Assembly: GCA_037200975.1 (NCBI GenBank)
Contig: JBBCGI010000001.1
Location: 1,860,001-1,924,000 of the forward strand
DNA length: 64,000 bases
Direction: 5' to 3'
Origin: Pseudomonadota bacterium
Lineage (GTDB): Bacteria; Pseudomonadota; Gammaproteobacteria; Steroidobacterales; Steroidobacteraceae
Shown here: one piece after another, positions 25,337 to 34,540 of the stretch
Layout of the letters: the number at the start of each line of letters is the position of its first letter
Numbering within the stretch: the stretch's first letter is position 1
Made by a program: the position numbers and the translations under genes
Notes under the pieces: generated by a model
What the model was told of the DNA's origin: nothing
Seen by the model: the letters and a program-made list of their open reading frames with translations, nothing else
Databases searched by the model: none

Positions 25337-27502
25337 TTAGAAGTCGACGCGGGCGTTGACTGCCACCGTGCGCGGCGCGCCCGGCGAGAACGCGCTGGTC
25401 GCACCGTCCCAGTAGCGACGATCCAGCAGGTTGCGCACTTCGGCATTGAAGGCCACGTCCCGGCCCGCCACCTTCGTGCGCCAGTTGCCGCCGAAGTTCG
25501 CCACCGCGTAACCCGGTGAGTACACGCTCAGGTCACCGGCCTGGATGTGATTGACGACCTTGTCCCCAAGGTATTTGACGTCGGCGTGCACGCTCAGACC
25601 TGCCAGCGCTGGCACGTCGTAGTTGATATCGAAAGCGCCGCTCACTTTCGAGGCACCCGGCAGACGACGATCCAGCAGCCAGTCGTTGACGCCCTTGGTG
25701 TACTTGGCATCGAGCACGACTACCGAGGTGCCCACCGTCCAGCTCTCGCCGAGACGAACACGACCACCAAGCTCGACACCGTCATACAGCTGCTCGCCGC
25801 CCTGTACGGTGTAGTTAGCGCTGTTCACGTAGGTCGCGCCCTTGGACAAGCGGAAGACCGCCGCCGAAAGGGCCCAGGTGGTCTTCTCGACTTTGACGCC
25901 CAGCTCGTACTGATCGCTCTCGATGGGATTCAGCAGCTCGCCCGCGTTCACGTAGGAAGTGCCCACGATGGGACCCTGCTGCAGGGACTGCACGTAGCTC
26001 AGATAGGAGGTGACGCTTTCCTGCGGCTTGTAGATCAGCGCCAGCGTCGGAGTCGTGACGTCTTTCTCGTAGACGCTGGTGCGCGCACCAGTGTTCACGT
26101 TGTACGACTCCTGCAGATACTGCGTGAAACGCAGGCCCGCCAAGAACGACAACTTCTCGGTGAGGCCCACCGTGTCGCTCAGGTAGGCGGATTTCTCCAG
26201 GTAGTGGCTGCCTTTGCTGTGCGGCGGAGTGCCGTCATACACATTGGCCCAGGTTTCGGGCGAGTAGTCGTAAAGATTCCCACCAGGCTGGTCCACCGGC
26301 GTGTAGTTAGTCGTGCCGTATGTGATGATCAGATCCTGCCAGCTCACGCCACCCGTCAGGTGGTGAGAGACCGGTCCGGTGTCGAAGTGACCCTGCACCA
26401 GCGCGCGCGCGAAGTCGTAATTGAACACGTCGTAGTAGTCGGCCAGACGGTTTACGTAGGTGCCGCCCTGGTCACGCAGTCGGAACGTCTCGTACGGAAA
26501 GCGGTACTCGGTGTAGGTCTTGCCGTAGTTGACGTTCAGATCCCAGCCGTCGCTGATCCTCCACTCGAGTCCAGTGGTACCCGACGCGAACTCGGTGTTG
26601 CTGAACGATTGGTCCGAGGCCAGTCTGCGGGTGGCGTCGACAGGATCCGGCAAACGTTCGTCGCGGTACACGGTGGTGTCGAGGACGAACAGCGGCTCGG
26701 GCCGGGCGATCTGGCTGTCCTGGTACAGCAGGTCGGTGACCCATTTCAGATTGTCGGTGATGGGCACTTCGAAGTTGGCGGTCGCGGCCTTGCGATCCAC
26801 GTCGGAGTCGGCGTAAGTATTGCCTTGCTCGTTCACCAGATTGATGCGGTAACCAAACCCGCCGTCGCCAACGCGGCCACCCACATCGAGGTGCTGCGAG
26901 AACAGCTGATCCGAACGGTAGCCGACACTGAAGTTCAAGAGCGGCTGATCGGTCGGTCGCTTGGTGAGGTAGTTGACGATGCCGCCTGGCGCACCGACCC
27001 CGTAGAGAAAGCCGCTCGAGCCCTTCAGCAGCTGGACTTCCTCGACCGACTCCAGCGGCAGCGTCGCTCCATAATAGGTAAGGGGCAGGCCGTTGACCCG
27101 CACACTGTTCACCCAGTCGAGCGACAAACCGCGTACGGCGATTCGCTGCGCGTACATGTTGTAGTCCGTGCCACCTTCACGCGCCACGCTGGCATCCTTC
27201 GAGAACACCGCAGCGAGGGAAGCGGCCTGATGCTTCTCGATGTCTTCGCTGCTGATCGCAGTCACGGAAAACGGCGTGTCGCGCAGCGTGCGCGTGCCGA
27301 GCGCGCTGGCGCCCGAATCGATCACGCGCTTGGCGCTGACCAGCACTTCGGTCATTTCGGTGTTAGTGGCCGCGGTTTGCGCATGGGCGGAAAAGCTGAT
27401 GGCAGCCGCCACTCCGAGCGTCAGGGCGCGGACGTGAAGTCCGCTGTTATGCGACCTGTTGCGCCGCAGGGCTGACTGAACGGTGTCGAACTCGAACTCC
27501 AT
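25337..27502 (-). CDS. TonB-dependent outer-membrane receptor, copy B
   Basis: 721 residues from ATG 27502 (MEFEFDTVQSALRRN), same length as copy A. Signal peptide ALTLGVAAAISFSAHAQ, plug with RTLRDTPFSVTAISSEDIE and KGSSGFLYGVGAPGGIVNYL, barrel ending AVNARVDF. Changes against copy A concentrate in external loops and a few positions near the plug start. It heads the transcript receptor-DUF1684-TlpA-M14-desulfinase, that is, a different set of processing enzymes from copy A. Confidence 0.93.
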   Translation of the reverse strand: MEFEFDTVQSALRRNRSHNSGLHVRALTLGVAAAISFSAHAQTAATNTEMTEVLVSAKRVIDSGASALGTRTLRDTPFSVTAISSEDIEKHQAASLAAVFSKDASVAREGGTDYNMYAQRIAVRGLSLDWVNSVRVNGLPLTYYGATLPLESVEEVQLLKGSSGFLYGVGAPGGIVNYLTKRPTDQPLLNFSVGYRSDQLFSQHLDVGGRVGDGGFGYRINLVNEQGNTYADSDVDRKAATANFEVPITDNLKWVTDLLYQDSQIARPEPLFVLDTTVYRDERLPDPVDATRRLASDQSFSNTEFASGTTGLEWRISDGWDLNVNYGKTYTEYRFPYETFRLRDQGGTYVNRLADYYDVFNYDFARALVQGHFDTGPVSHHLTGGVSWQDLIITYGTTNYTPVDQPGGNLYDYSPETWANVYDGTPPHSKGSHYLEKSAYLSDTVGLTEKLSFLAGLRFTQYLQESYNVNTGARTSVYEKDVTTPTLALIYKPQESVTSYLSYVQSLQQGPIVGTSYVNAGELLNPIESDQYELGVKVEKTTWALSAAVFRLSKGATYVNSANYTVQGGEQLYDGVELGGRVRLGESWTVGTSVVVLDAKYTKGVNDWLLDRRLPGASKVSGAFDINYDVPALAGLSVHADVKYLGDKVVNHIQAGDLSVYSPGYAVANFGGNWRTKVAGRDVAFNAEVRNLLDRRYWDGATSAFSPGAPRTVAVNARVDF

Positions 27503-27889
27503 GGTTTCTCTCCCATAACATGTTGTGTAATTCTGGTTATCGGAAGGGACTTGAAGTGTATGAGTCCCGACCACGGCTCTTGAAATGGCGATTTGTCCTA
27601 TCGCCACTGCGAAGCCGATGATGATTGCGATTTTTTAGATCAGAGATTGCTTCCGCGGTCGCAGCAGCGCTGCGTGCGGAAGCCCGATTCCTTCAGGCAC
27701 ACATGGGAATCGGGTGCGGCGCGGCGGTGCAGCCGGCGCGCATGGCGGGTGTTTCTTGTTTCATCTCGTGAGCCAGGTGCCTCGATCGTGGCGCGGCACC
27801 TTGCCAAAGGTGATCGGGCCCGTGAAGCAATCAATTTTCATACTTATATATGGCGATGGAATGTAGCCCGCCGGATGACGGTGCTGCGC
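27503..27889. other. 387-base non-coding stretch upstream of TonB receptor copy B
   Basis: No gene is supported. It contains the receptor B promoter region, a perfect 9-bp inverted repeat (CCCGATTCC at 27683-27691, GGAATCGGG at 27706-27714, 14-base spacer), and a conspicuous AT-rich patch near 27828-27852. The hairpin lies about 175 bases beyond the end of the ABC permease gene and could mark its transcript end, though there is no T run. Confidence 0.5.
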
Positions 27890-28732
27890 TCAGCCGCCGT
27901 GCCGGCTGGAAGCCAGCAGCGCGCGCAGTCCCAGCAGCCGTTGCAGCAGCAGCACCGCCCCGACAGAACTCAGGAAGACGAGGCTCGCAACCGCGGGCAC
28001 GGCCGGATCGAGCTCGCCGTTGATGGCGTTCATGATGGCCACCGGAAACGTGGCCGAGCCCACACCGCCCAGCAGCACCGACACGGTGACATCGGTGAAC
28101 GAAACCAGGAACGCATAGAGCCCGCCGGCGAATACGCCGGGCATCGCCAGCGGCAGGGTCACGCGCAGCAGCGCTCGCGGATAACTCGCGCCCAACGCCA
28201 GCGCGGCATCCTCGATCCGGATCGCGGCGGCACCGAGTGCGGCCACCGTCGCACTGATTACATAAGGAGTGGCCACGAATACATGCGCGAGGAACAGACC
28301 GAAGAACGTTCCGGCGAACTGCACGCCCGAAGCGACTGCGAGTGCGTGATAGGCCTGCAGGAAGGCCACTCCCGTGACGATGTAGGGAATCTGCAATGGC
28401 ATCCGGAACAGCGAGCCCAAGGCGCGGTAAGTCCGCGGACCCACGCGAGCCAGACCCAGCGCCGCCGGCACACCCAGTGCGAGCGCAGCCGCGGCGGTCG
28501 CGGCCGCGAGCCGCACGCTGAACCACACTGACTCCCACATGGCCGGCTGAATACTGAAATACCAGCGCAGCGTGATTTCCTGCGGAGGAAAGCGGAGAAA
28601 GGCTGCGGGCCCCACGTCGGGTCCGCGATCCAGGGACGCGCCCAGCACCACCAGGATAGGTGCGTAGAGCAGCACGATGAGGATCGCGAGCCAGGTCCGG
28701 CACGCCACTTGCGCCACGTTTCGAAATCTCAT
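27890..28732 (-). CDS. ABC transporter permease, PotC-type
   Basis: 280 residues with six predicted membrane helices and the inner-membrane permease EAA-loop (DAALALGASYPRALLRVTLP) that contacts the ATPase. The domain belongs to the spermidine/putrescine/2-aminoethylphosphonate type (PotC-like). Its ATG overlaps the stop of the other permease gene (ATGA at 28729-28732). The matching ATPase and binding protein genes are on the opposite strand at 30839-32941, so the importer is encoded by two divergent transcripts. Confidence 0.88.
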   Translation of the reverse strand: MRFRNVAQVACRTWLAILIVLLYAPILVVLGASLDRGPDVGPAAFLRFPPQEITLRWYFSIQPAMWESVWFSVRLAAATAAAALALGVPAALGLARVGPRTYRALGSLFRMPLQIPYIVTGVAFLQAYHALAVASGVQFAGTFFGLFLAHVFVATPYVISATVAALGAAAIRIEDAALALGASYPRALLRVTLPLAMPGVFAGGLYAFLVSFTDVTVSVLLGGVGSATFPVAIMNAINGELDPAVPAVASLVFLSSVGAVLLLQRLLGLRALLASSRHGG

Positions 28733-29589
28733 GGCGGAGCCGCCATGCCGTGATGCGGACGGCCCAGGCGATCGGCGGCAAGATTCACGACGATCACCAG
28801 CAACAGCAGTATCACGGACAATGCAGCCGCCATGCCGTAGTCGTTGAACTGCATCAAGGTGCGCTGGATCAGCACGGGGAAGGTCAGCACGCGCCCACCA
28901 CCCAGCACCGCGGCCACCGCGTATGCGCCCATCAGCAGGTTGAACTGGATCAGCGCGGTGGCGATCACGACCGGCAGGCTGAGCGGCCAGGTCACGCGCA
29001 GGAAAGTGCGCCACTTGCTCGCGCCCAGCGCCGCCGCGGCTTCTTCGCAGGCCACCGGAATCGTGCGCAGCGCGGTGTAGAGCATGGTCAGCGAGAAAGC
29101 GATCGACAGGTAGGCATAACCGACCATCACACCCGACAACGTGCCGATGAGACGGAATCCTTCGTCCGCGATGCCCAGCGCACGCAGCGCGCGATTGAAC
29201 GGCCCTTCCATCCCGAACAGGATGACGAGCCCGAGCAGCTTCACGGCTCCCGCAAGAAACGATGAGCTGACCACCGCCGCCATGGTCCACGAGGCCATCC
29301 GCGGCGACAGGCGGGCCAGCGCATAAGCGGCCGGGTACGTCACCAGGATGGACAACACCACGACGACCGCCGAAATGACCAGCGTGAGTCGCAGACTGGG
29401 TAGATAGAAGTGGCCGCTGAATGCGGCGACGTAATTGTCGACGGACGTCGCGGGATCGATCTGTCCCATGCCCACATCGCGATGCAGGCTCATTTCCAGA
29501 AAGATCGCCTGCGTCGCCGCCAGCAACACCACGAGCAACAGCAGGTGAGGCGCGATCAGCAGAACGATGCGACGTAAGGCCGGTCTCAT
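28729..29589 (-). CDS. ABC transporter permease, PotB-type
   Basis: 286 residues from ATG 29589, with six membrane helices and the EAA-loop EEAAAALGASKWRTFLRVTW. It pairs with the downstream permease through an ATGA overlap to form a heterodimeric channel. The first gene of the minus-strand half of the divergent importer; 149 bases separate it from the M29-like gene on the plus strand, which should contain both promoters. Confidence 0.88.
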   Translation of the reverse strand: MRPALRRIVLLIAPHLLLLVVLLAATQAIFLEMSLHRDVGMGQIDPATSVDNYVAAFSGHFYLPSLRLTLVISAVVVVLSILVTYPAAYALARLSPRMASWTMAAVVSSSFLAGAVKLLGLVILFGMEGPFNRALRALGIADEGFRLIGTLSGVMVGYAYLSIAFSLTMLYTALRTIPVACEEAAAALGASKWRTFLRVTWPLSLPVVIATALIQFNLLMGAYAVAAVLGGGRVLTFPVLIQRTLMQFNDYGMAAALSVILLLLVIVVNLAADRLGRPHHGMAAPP

Positions 29590-29738
29590 CCTGGACGGTA
29601 CCTGCTGACCACGGATCCTGGACACTGGAGATGATAGGGCGCGGTGTCACTGCGCGCCTAAGGATGATTCACCATTTGCGGGCGGGATTTCAATGTGATC
29701 CGCTACCATTGCCGCACTCTGCGGATTACAGGAATTCG

Positions 29739-30842
29739 ATGCGCCCAACGCCCCCCAACCATGACGCCATCGCCGCAGGTGCGCGCAATCTGCTGATCGC
29801 GGGCGCCCGCGTGCGCCGCGGTGGGAAGCTGCTCATCGTGACGGAGCCACCCGGCACCGGCCGCTATCAAGACAACCTCGCCGACCCTCTCGTTGCCGAA
29901 GCCGAACGCCTCGGCGCGCACGCCGAAGTGCTGGTCCTGCCGCTGACGACCGGACCGGAAGATCTGCCCGCGCCTTTGCAGGCGGCGCTGGAGCAGGCCG
30001 ATCACACGGTGTTCCTGCATCGCATCGGCGATCAGTTGCGGTTCCGCGAAGTGTCCGGTGGCGGCACCAAGGTCATCAGCTACGCCCTGGATGATGACTA
30101 CCTGGCCGAGGACTTCGGCCGCACGCCCGTGGCGGTGTTCGACGAAGTGCTGGAACGCATCCTCGCGCTGCTCCGGCGCGCCAAGCGTTACACCATCGTC
30201 TGCGCCAATGGCTCGCGCGCGATCATGCGAGTGGGCCGCGCACGCAAAATTTCCGTCAAGCCTTTTTCGATCGGCAATTTCCCGACGATGATCATTCCGC
30301 CGATCAGCGCCGACAAGCTCAGCGGCCGGCTCGTGCTCACCCATGCGCTCACCTCGACGGGCATTCACGACTACCCCGGCAGCGAGTTGCCATTGCCCAC
30401 ACCGGTCACGTTCCACATCGACAACGGGCGCATCGTGGACATCTCCGGCCAGACCGTGCTGGCCGCCACCGTGGACGCACACCTGACTCGGGTAGGTAAG
30501 CTCTTTTATGGTGGTGACCGGGGTGCGCTGTTCGGCTGGCACACGGGCATCAATTCCACCACTTTCTTTCGCGGCGATGCGCTGGCCGAGTCGGATCGCT
30601 GGAGTAATGTGGCTTTTGGCAGCCCGCGTTACAGCCACTTTCACTTTTGCGGCACGGAACCCGGCGAGATCAGCGGTGCGATATTCGACGCGACCATCGC
30701 CTTCGACGACCAGGTCGTGTGGAGCAACGGCCGGCTCGCGCTGTTCTCGGAGTCCGAGATCGACGACATCGCAAAGCGTCACGGAGTGGACCGGCGCGTT
30801 CTGACGGAACGCCGCGAGATCGGAGTGCCGGGCATCGCGTGA
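29739..30842 (+). CDS. M29-aminopeptidase-like protein of the ABC importer operon
   Basis: 367 residues; ATG 29739 preceded by AGGAA. The fold looks like the M29 aminopeptidase/NicX-type group: an N-terminal Rossmann-like half (GGKLLIVTEPPGTG, AERLGAHAEVLVLPL) and a C-terminal half with potential metal ligands (LFGWHTGINSTTFF, PRYSHFHFCGTEPGE). Members of this group include aminopeptidases and the iron enzyme 2,5-dihydroxypyridine dioxygenase, so I cannot choose between peptidase and ring-cleavage roles. Its last codon overlaps the start of the binding-protein gene (GTGA), so it is co-translated with the importer and probably acts on the imported compound. Confidence 0.55.
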   Translation: MRPTPPNHDAIAAGARNLLIAGARVRRGGKLLIVTEPPGTGRYQDNLADPLVAEAERLGAHAEVLVLPLTTGPEDLPAPLQAALEQADHTVFLHRIGDQLRFREVSGGGTKVISYALDDDYLAEDFGRTPVAVFDEVLERILALLRRAKRYTIVCANGSRAIMRVGRARKISVKPFSIGNFPTMIIPPISADKLSGRLVLTHALTSTGIHDYPGSELPLPTPVTFHIDNGRIVDISGQTVLAATVDAHLTRVGKLFYGGDRGALFGWHTGINSTTFFRGDALAESDRWSNVAFGSPRYSHFHFCGTEPGEISGAIFDATIAFDDQVVWSNGRLALFSESEIDDIAKRHGVDRRVLTERREIGVPGIA

Positions 30843-31918
30843 CACACCGACGCCTCGCCTTCGCTCTGTTGCTGGCTGCCTGCGCCACGCTCTGCTCGTG
30901 CCGGCAGAGCACTCCCGCCGCGGACAAGAACGTCATCGTCATCGCAACCTATGGAGGCGGTTGGGCGGAACGGATACGGCGCGTGACCGCAGCGGAGATG
31001 TCGGCGCGCAACATCACCGTGCGCTTCGTCGAGGCCAACGCACAGGCTGCCATGGCCCGGCTGATCGCGGCGCGCGGCGGCCCTCCTCCCTTCGACCTGA
31101 TGGAACTCGACGACGAGACCTACGTGGCGCTGCGCCGGGCCGACTATCTCGAGCGCTTCGATCTGACGCTGATTCCGCGCGTGCAGGAACTCGTGCCCGG
31201 CCTGCACGATGAATATCGCGTGCCGTTCTGGACCAACGAGCCGGGGCTGATCTACAACGCAGCCAAGTTCCGCGCCGAGGGCATCGATCCTCCGCAGCGG
31301 CTCAGCGACTTCGCCAATCCGCGCCTGGCGCGCCGAGTGATGCTGGGAGATCTCGGCCACTACACCGGGCTGTACGGCCTGGCGGCGCTGATCCATGAAA
31401 GCGGCGGCGATGTCAGCAATCCTCAGCCCGGCTTCGACGCCCTCGCCCGCATCAGTCCGCACTCCTATTTCACTTCGGCCGCCCTGATCGGCCAGCTGTT
31501 CGAGACCGGAGAACTATGGGCAGCGATGTCCACGGATGGAGCCGCCCAACGCTTCCAGAAATCCGGACTGGAGATGGGCATGGTGCATCTCGCCGCGGCT
31601 GACGAGCGGATCATGGTCGCGCGCGGCTATTTCGGACGGCCGCGCGGCAGCCACAATCCGCAAGCCGTGGAAGCGTTTCTCAACGCGCTGATTTCCGCCG
31701 AAGCGCAGCGGACCATCGGTCGCGAGACCGGCATGATCCCCGTGAATCGCGATGCGCTGCGCGACGCACGGGCCGACCAGCAGGCGGGCAAGGGCTACCG
31801 CTTCTCGATTCTCGACGAGCAGGCACTGACCCATGGCTACGTGCCTCCATACGAGCAGATCGACATGCGCGATTGGACGCAGCGATTCCAGAGCGCGGTC
31901 CTCGCGCAGCCGCGCTGA
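30839..31918 (+). CDS. ABC transporter substrate-binding lipoprotein, PotD-type
   Basis: 359 residues from GTG 30839, which overlaps the preceding stop. Lipoprotein signal ALLLAACATLCSC. The mature part reads like an extracellular solute-binding protein of the polyamine/iron family (VIVIATYGGGWAERIRRVTA, NEPGLIYNAAKF, ARRVMLGDLGHYTGLYGLAA). It delivers substrate to the permeases at 27890-29589. The substrate is undetermined; the neighbouring aminopeptidases favour a peptide or an amino-acid derivative over polyamines. Confidence 0.85.
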   Translation: MTHRRLAFALLLAACATLCSCRQSTPAADKNVIVIATYGGGWAERIRRVTAAEMSARNITVRFVEANAQAAMARLIAARGGPPPFDLMELDDETYVALRRADYLERFDLTLIPRVQELVPGLHDEYRVPFWTNEPGLIYNAAKFRAEGIDPPQRLSDFANPRLARRVMLGDLGHYTGLYGLAALIHESGGDVSNPQPGFDALARISPHSYFTSAALIGQLFETGELWAAMSTDGAAQRFQKSGLEMGMVHLAAADERIMVARGYFGRPRGSHNPQAVEAFLNALISAEAQRTIGRETGMIPVNRDALRDARADQQAGKGYRFSILDEQALTHGYVPPYEQIDMRDWTQRFQSAVLAQPR

Positions 31919-31933
31919 ACCCGGGCACGCATC

Positions 31934-32941
31934 GTGGCCGGACTGATACTCGAAGGCATTGCCAAGCGGTTTCGCGACGTCGTCGCACTGCAGCCAACCG
32001 ACCTGCGCGTCGAGCACGGAACTCTGCTCACGCTGCTCGGGCCCTCCGGATGCGGCAAGACCACGACACTGCGCATCATCGCCGGGTTCACCGAGCCGGA
32101 CAGCGGCCGCGTGCTGATCGACGGCGTGGATCTCACGAATGCGCCACCGCGCCAGCGCAACGTCGGCGTGGTGTTCCAGGACTACGCGCTGTTCCCCCAT
32201 CTGAGCGTGGCGGAAAATATCGCCTTCGGTCTGCGCGAGCGGCGTGCCTCCCGCGCGCACATCGCCGCGCGCACCAGCGAAATGCTGTCACTGGTACGAC
32301 TGGAAGGACTGGCGCAACGCCATCCGGCGCAATTGAGCGGCGGCCAGCAACAACGCGTGGCCCTCGCGCGCGCGCTGGCGCATCCACCGCGACTGCTGCT
32401 GATGGACGAACCCTTCTCGGCGCTGGATGCGGCTCTGCGCGAGGATCTGCGTGCCGAGCTGCGTCGCATCCAGCAGCAACTCGGCATCACCACTCTCTTC
32501 ATCACACACGACCGGCAGGAGGCCATGGCGCTGTCGGACAGCATCGGCGTGATGCGGGGCGGCCGCATCCTGCAACGCGGAACGCCGCGGGAGTTGTACA
32601 TGCACCCGGGCTCCAGGGAAGTGGCGGAGTTTCTCGGCCCGGTCAACGTGCTCGATGTTCAGGCGCACCGCGCCGCCGGCCGTCCGCTGGCGCTGGATGT
32701 CGCATCCGCGCAGATCGGTGTGCGCCCTGAAAACCTCGCGATCTGCACCACCGGCGCAGTGCCTGCCGGCGCCGCGCATCTGCCGGGCCGGGTGCTGAGC
32801 ACCGTCTATCACGGCAGCCAGGTGCATGTGTCGGTCGACGTAGGTTCCGCCACGTGGATCGCGCATGTGCCGGCGCGCGCCGAGATTCCCACCGGCGAGG
32901 TCCTGCTGACGTGGGCAGCGCAAGACACGCTGCATTTCTGA
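31934..32941 (+). CDS. ABC transporter ATPase, PotA-type
   Basis: 335 residues, GTG start. Walker A LLGPSGCGKTTTL, Q-loop VVFQDYALFPHLS, signature LSGGQQQRVALARAL, Walker B LLLMDEPFSALD, H-loop FITHDRQEA, then a TOBE regulatory domain (residues 225-335, IGVRPENLAI). It energises the importer whose other parts flank it. It lies 15 bases after the binding-protein gene and 20 before the leucyl aminopeptidase. Confidence 0.93.
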   Translation: MAGLILEGIAKRFRDVVALQPTDLRVEHGTLLTLLGPSGCGKTTTLRIIAGFTEPDSGRVLIDGVDLTNAPPRQRNVGVVFQDYALFPHLSVAENIAFGLRERRASRAHIAARTSEMLSLVRLEGLAQRHPAQLSGGQQQRVALARALAHPPRLLLMDEPFSALDAALREDLRAELRRIQQQLGITTLFITHDRQEAMALSDSIGVMRGGRILQRGTPRELYMHPGSREVAEFLGPVNVLDVQAHRAAGRPLALDVASAQIGVRPENLAICTTGAVPAGAAHLPGRVLSTVYHGSQVHVSVDVGSATWIAHVPARAEIPTGEVLLTWAAQDTLHF

Positions 32942-32961
32942 ATCGGAGCGAACCTGCACAC

Positions 32962-34443
32962 ATGATCACTGAGTTCATTGCCGGCGAGGCAACCGCCGCG
33001 CTGCCCGACCAGACGATAGCCGTGCTCGCCTTCGAAGATGGCAGTCTGTGCGCTCACGGACGACAGCTCGATGCGCAGCTCGGCGGAGCACTGACACGCG
33101 CTTTCAACTCCCGTTTCCGCGGCAAACTGGAATCGCACGCCGTCGTCATCGCCGCGAGACCCGTGTTTCTCATCGGTGCCGGAACATCCGCGGAAGAATT
33201 GCCCGTGGAGGAAATCGCCGCATACGCCTGCCAGGCAGCCGACTCAGTCGGCTCGCAAGAATTGATTCTGCGACTGCCACACGCCAGCGCCGGGATCGCG
33301 GCGCGCGCGGCCTTCGGCGCGCGGCTCGGCATGTATCGCTTTCACCGCCATCGGCAATTCCTCCGCCCCGCCGAGCAGACGGTCCTGCGCCAGCTGCGCA
33401 TCGTGGCCGACGATGTCGAGGCCGCGCACCGCGCGTCGATCCGGCACGAGGCGGTTGCCGATGGCGTGCTGTTCGCGCGGGATCTGAGCTCGGAACCCGC
33501 GAACGTGTTGAACCCGGTGGAGTTCGCAAACCGCCTTCGTGAACTCGAACGGCCGCAACTGCAGATCGAGATTCTCGGCGTGCAGGAGATGACCCGGCTT
33601 GGCATGGGATCGCTGCTTTCCGTTGGCCAGGGCAGTGCCTTCGAAAGTCAGCTCGCCATCCTGCGCTGGAGCGGCGCACCGGATCCCGCCGCTGCACCGG
33701 TCGCATTTGTCGGCAAGGGCGTCACCTTCGACAGCGGCGGACTGTCCATCAAACCCGCCTCGAGCATGGAGGATATGAAGTCGGACATGGGCGGTGCGGG
33801 CGCCATCGCCGGACTCATGCTGACACTGGCGCAGCGCAGGGCGCCCGTGAATGCCGTGGCCGTGCTCGGTCTCGTGGAGAACATGGTCGACAGCCATTCG
33901 ACGCGCCCGGGCGACATCGTGAAGTCGCTTTCAGGGCGCACCATCGAAGTGTTGAACACGGATGCCGAGGGTCGCCTCGTGCTGGCCGATGCGTTGTGGT
34001 ACTGCGAAGAACGCTTCAGCCCGCGCGCGATGATCGATGTAGCCACGCTCACGGGCGCGGTGATGGTCGCGCTCGGCACCGACTACGCGGGGCTCTACAG
34101 CGAAGACGACGCGTTGGCACAGGCGCTGCTGGCCGCTGGCGAGGCGGAAAAGGAACCGCTGTGGCGCATGCCGATGCCCGAAAGCTACGACCGGCATCTG
34201 CGCAGCGATGCGGCCGATCTGCGCAACATCGCGGCGATTCGCTTCGGCGGAGCCAGCATCGCCGCGCGTTTTCTGCGCAACTTCGTCAGAACGACGCCAT
34301 GGGCGCACCTGGATATCTCATCGCCCACCTGGCGCAATCCGTCCGGTTCGCCGCTCGCGGTCGCGGGTGCCACGGGCTTCGGCGTCCGCGTGCTCAATCG
34401 TTTCATCGAAGATCATCACGAAGCGCCAGGCCGACTGGAATAA
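32962..34443 (+). CDS. pepA: Leucyl aminopeptidase (M17)
   Basis: 493 residues. The C-terminal catalytic domain has the M17 metal and active-site blocks VGKGVTFDSGGLSIKPA, SDMGGAGA, and the signature NTDAEGRLVLADAL; the N-terminal domain is the usual macrodomain-like part. It releases N-terminal residues from peptides using two metal ions, normally as a cytoplasmic hexamer. It is the last gene of the plus-strand importer operon, which suggests that the transported compound is a peptide or amino-acyl conjugate. Confidence 0.92.
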   Translation: MITEFIAGEATAALPDQTIAVLAFEDGSLCAHGRQLDAQLGGALTRAFNSRFRGKLESHAVVIAARPVFLIGAGTSAEELPVEEIAAYACQAADSVGSQELILRLPHASAGIAARAAFGARLGMYRFHRHRQFLRPAEQTVLRQLRIVADDVEAAHRASIRHEAVADGVLFARDLSSEPANVLNPVEFANRLRELERPQLQIEILGVQEMTRLGMGSLLSVGQGSAFESQLAILRWSGAPDPAAAPVAFVGKGVTFDSGGLSIKPASSMEDMKSDMGGAGAIAGLMLTLAQRRAPVNAVAVLGLVENMVDSHSTRPGDIVKSLSGRTIEVLNTDAEGRLVLADALWYCEERFSPRAMIDVATLTGAVMVALGTDYAGLYSEDDALAQALLAAGEAEKEPLWRMPMPESYDRHLRSDAADLRNIAAIRFGGASIAARFLRNFVRTTPWAHLDISSPTWRNPSGSPLAVAGATGFGVRVLNRFIEDHHEAPGRLE

Positions 34444-34540
34444 CGCGAATTCCCACAAGCAGATACGCAGTCGTCAAAGTCGTATGCTAGTTTTCCGTAC
34501 GGGGTGGGAGGATGAGGTGCCGCGCCACGGGAGATTGCGG

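Larger units (their letters stand above)
19568..27502. repeat. Unit B of a tandem ~8-kb segmental duplication
   Basis: This unit begins with DNA similar to the 3' flank of lysR (11614-11680), continues through remnants of lysR, the conserved operator and a remnant of the oxygenase, and ends with full-length copies of DUF1684 and the TonB receptor. The offset between copies is 7954 bases at the left end, 7165 at the operator and 8273 at the receptor start, so large deletions and replacements have occurred inside. The desulfinase-like, M14 and TlpA-like genes are specific to this unit. Confidence 0.8.

Noticed and set aside
27640-27834. A 64-residue frame upstream of TonB receptor B
   Set aside because: Cys/Arg-rich, no start signal, and overlaps a hairpin; treated as non-coding.
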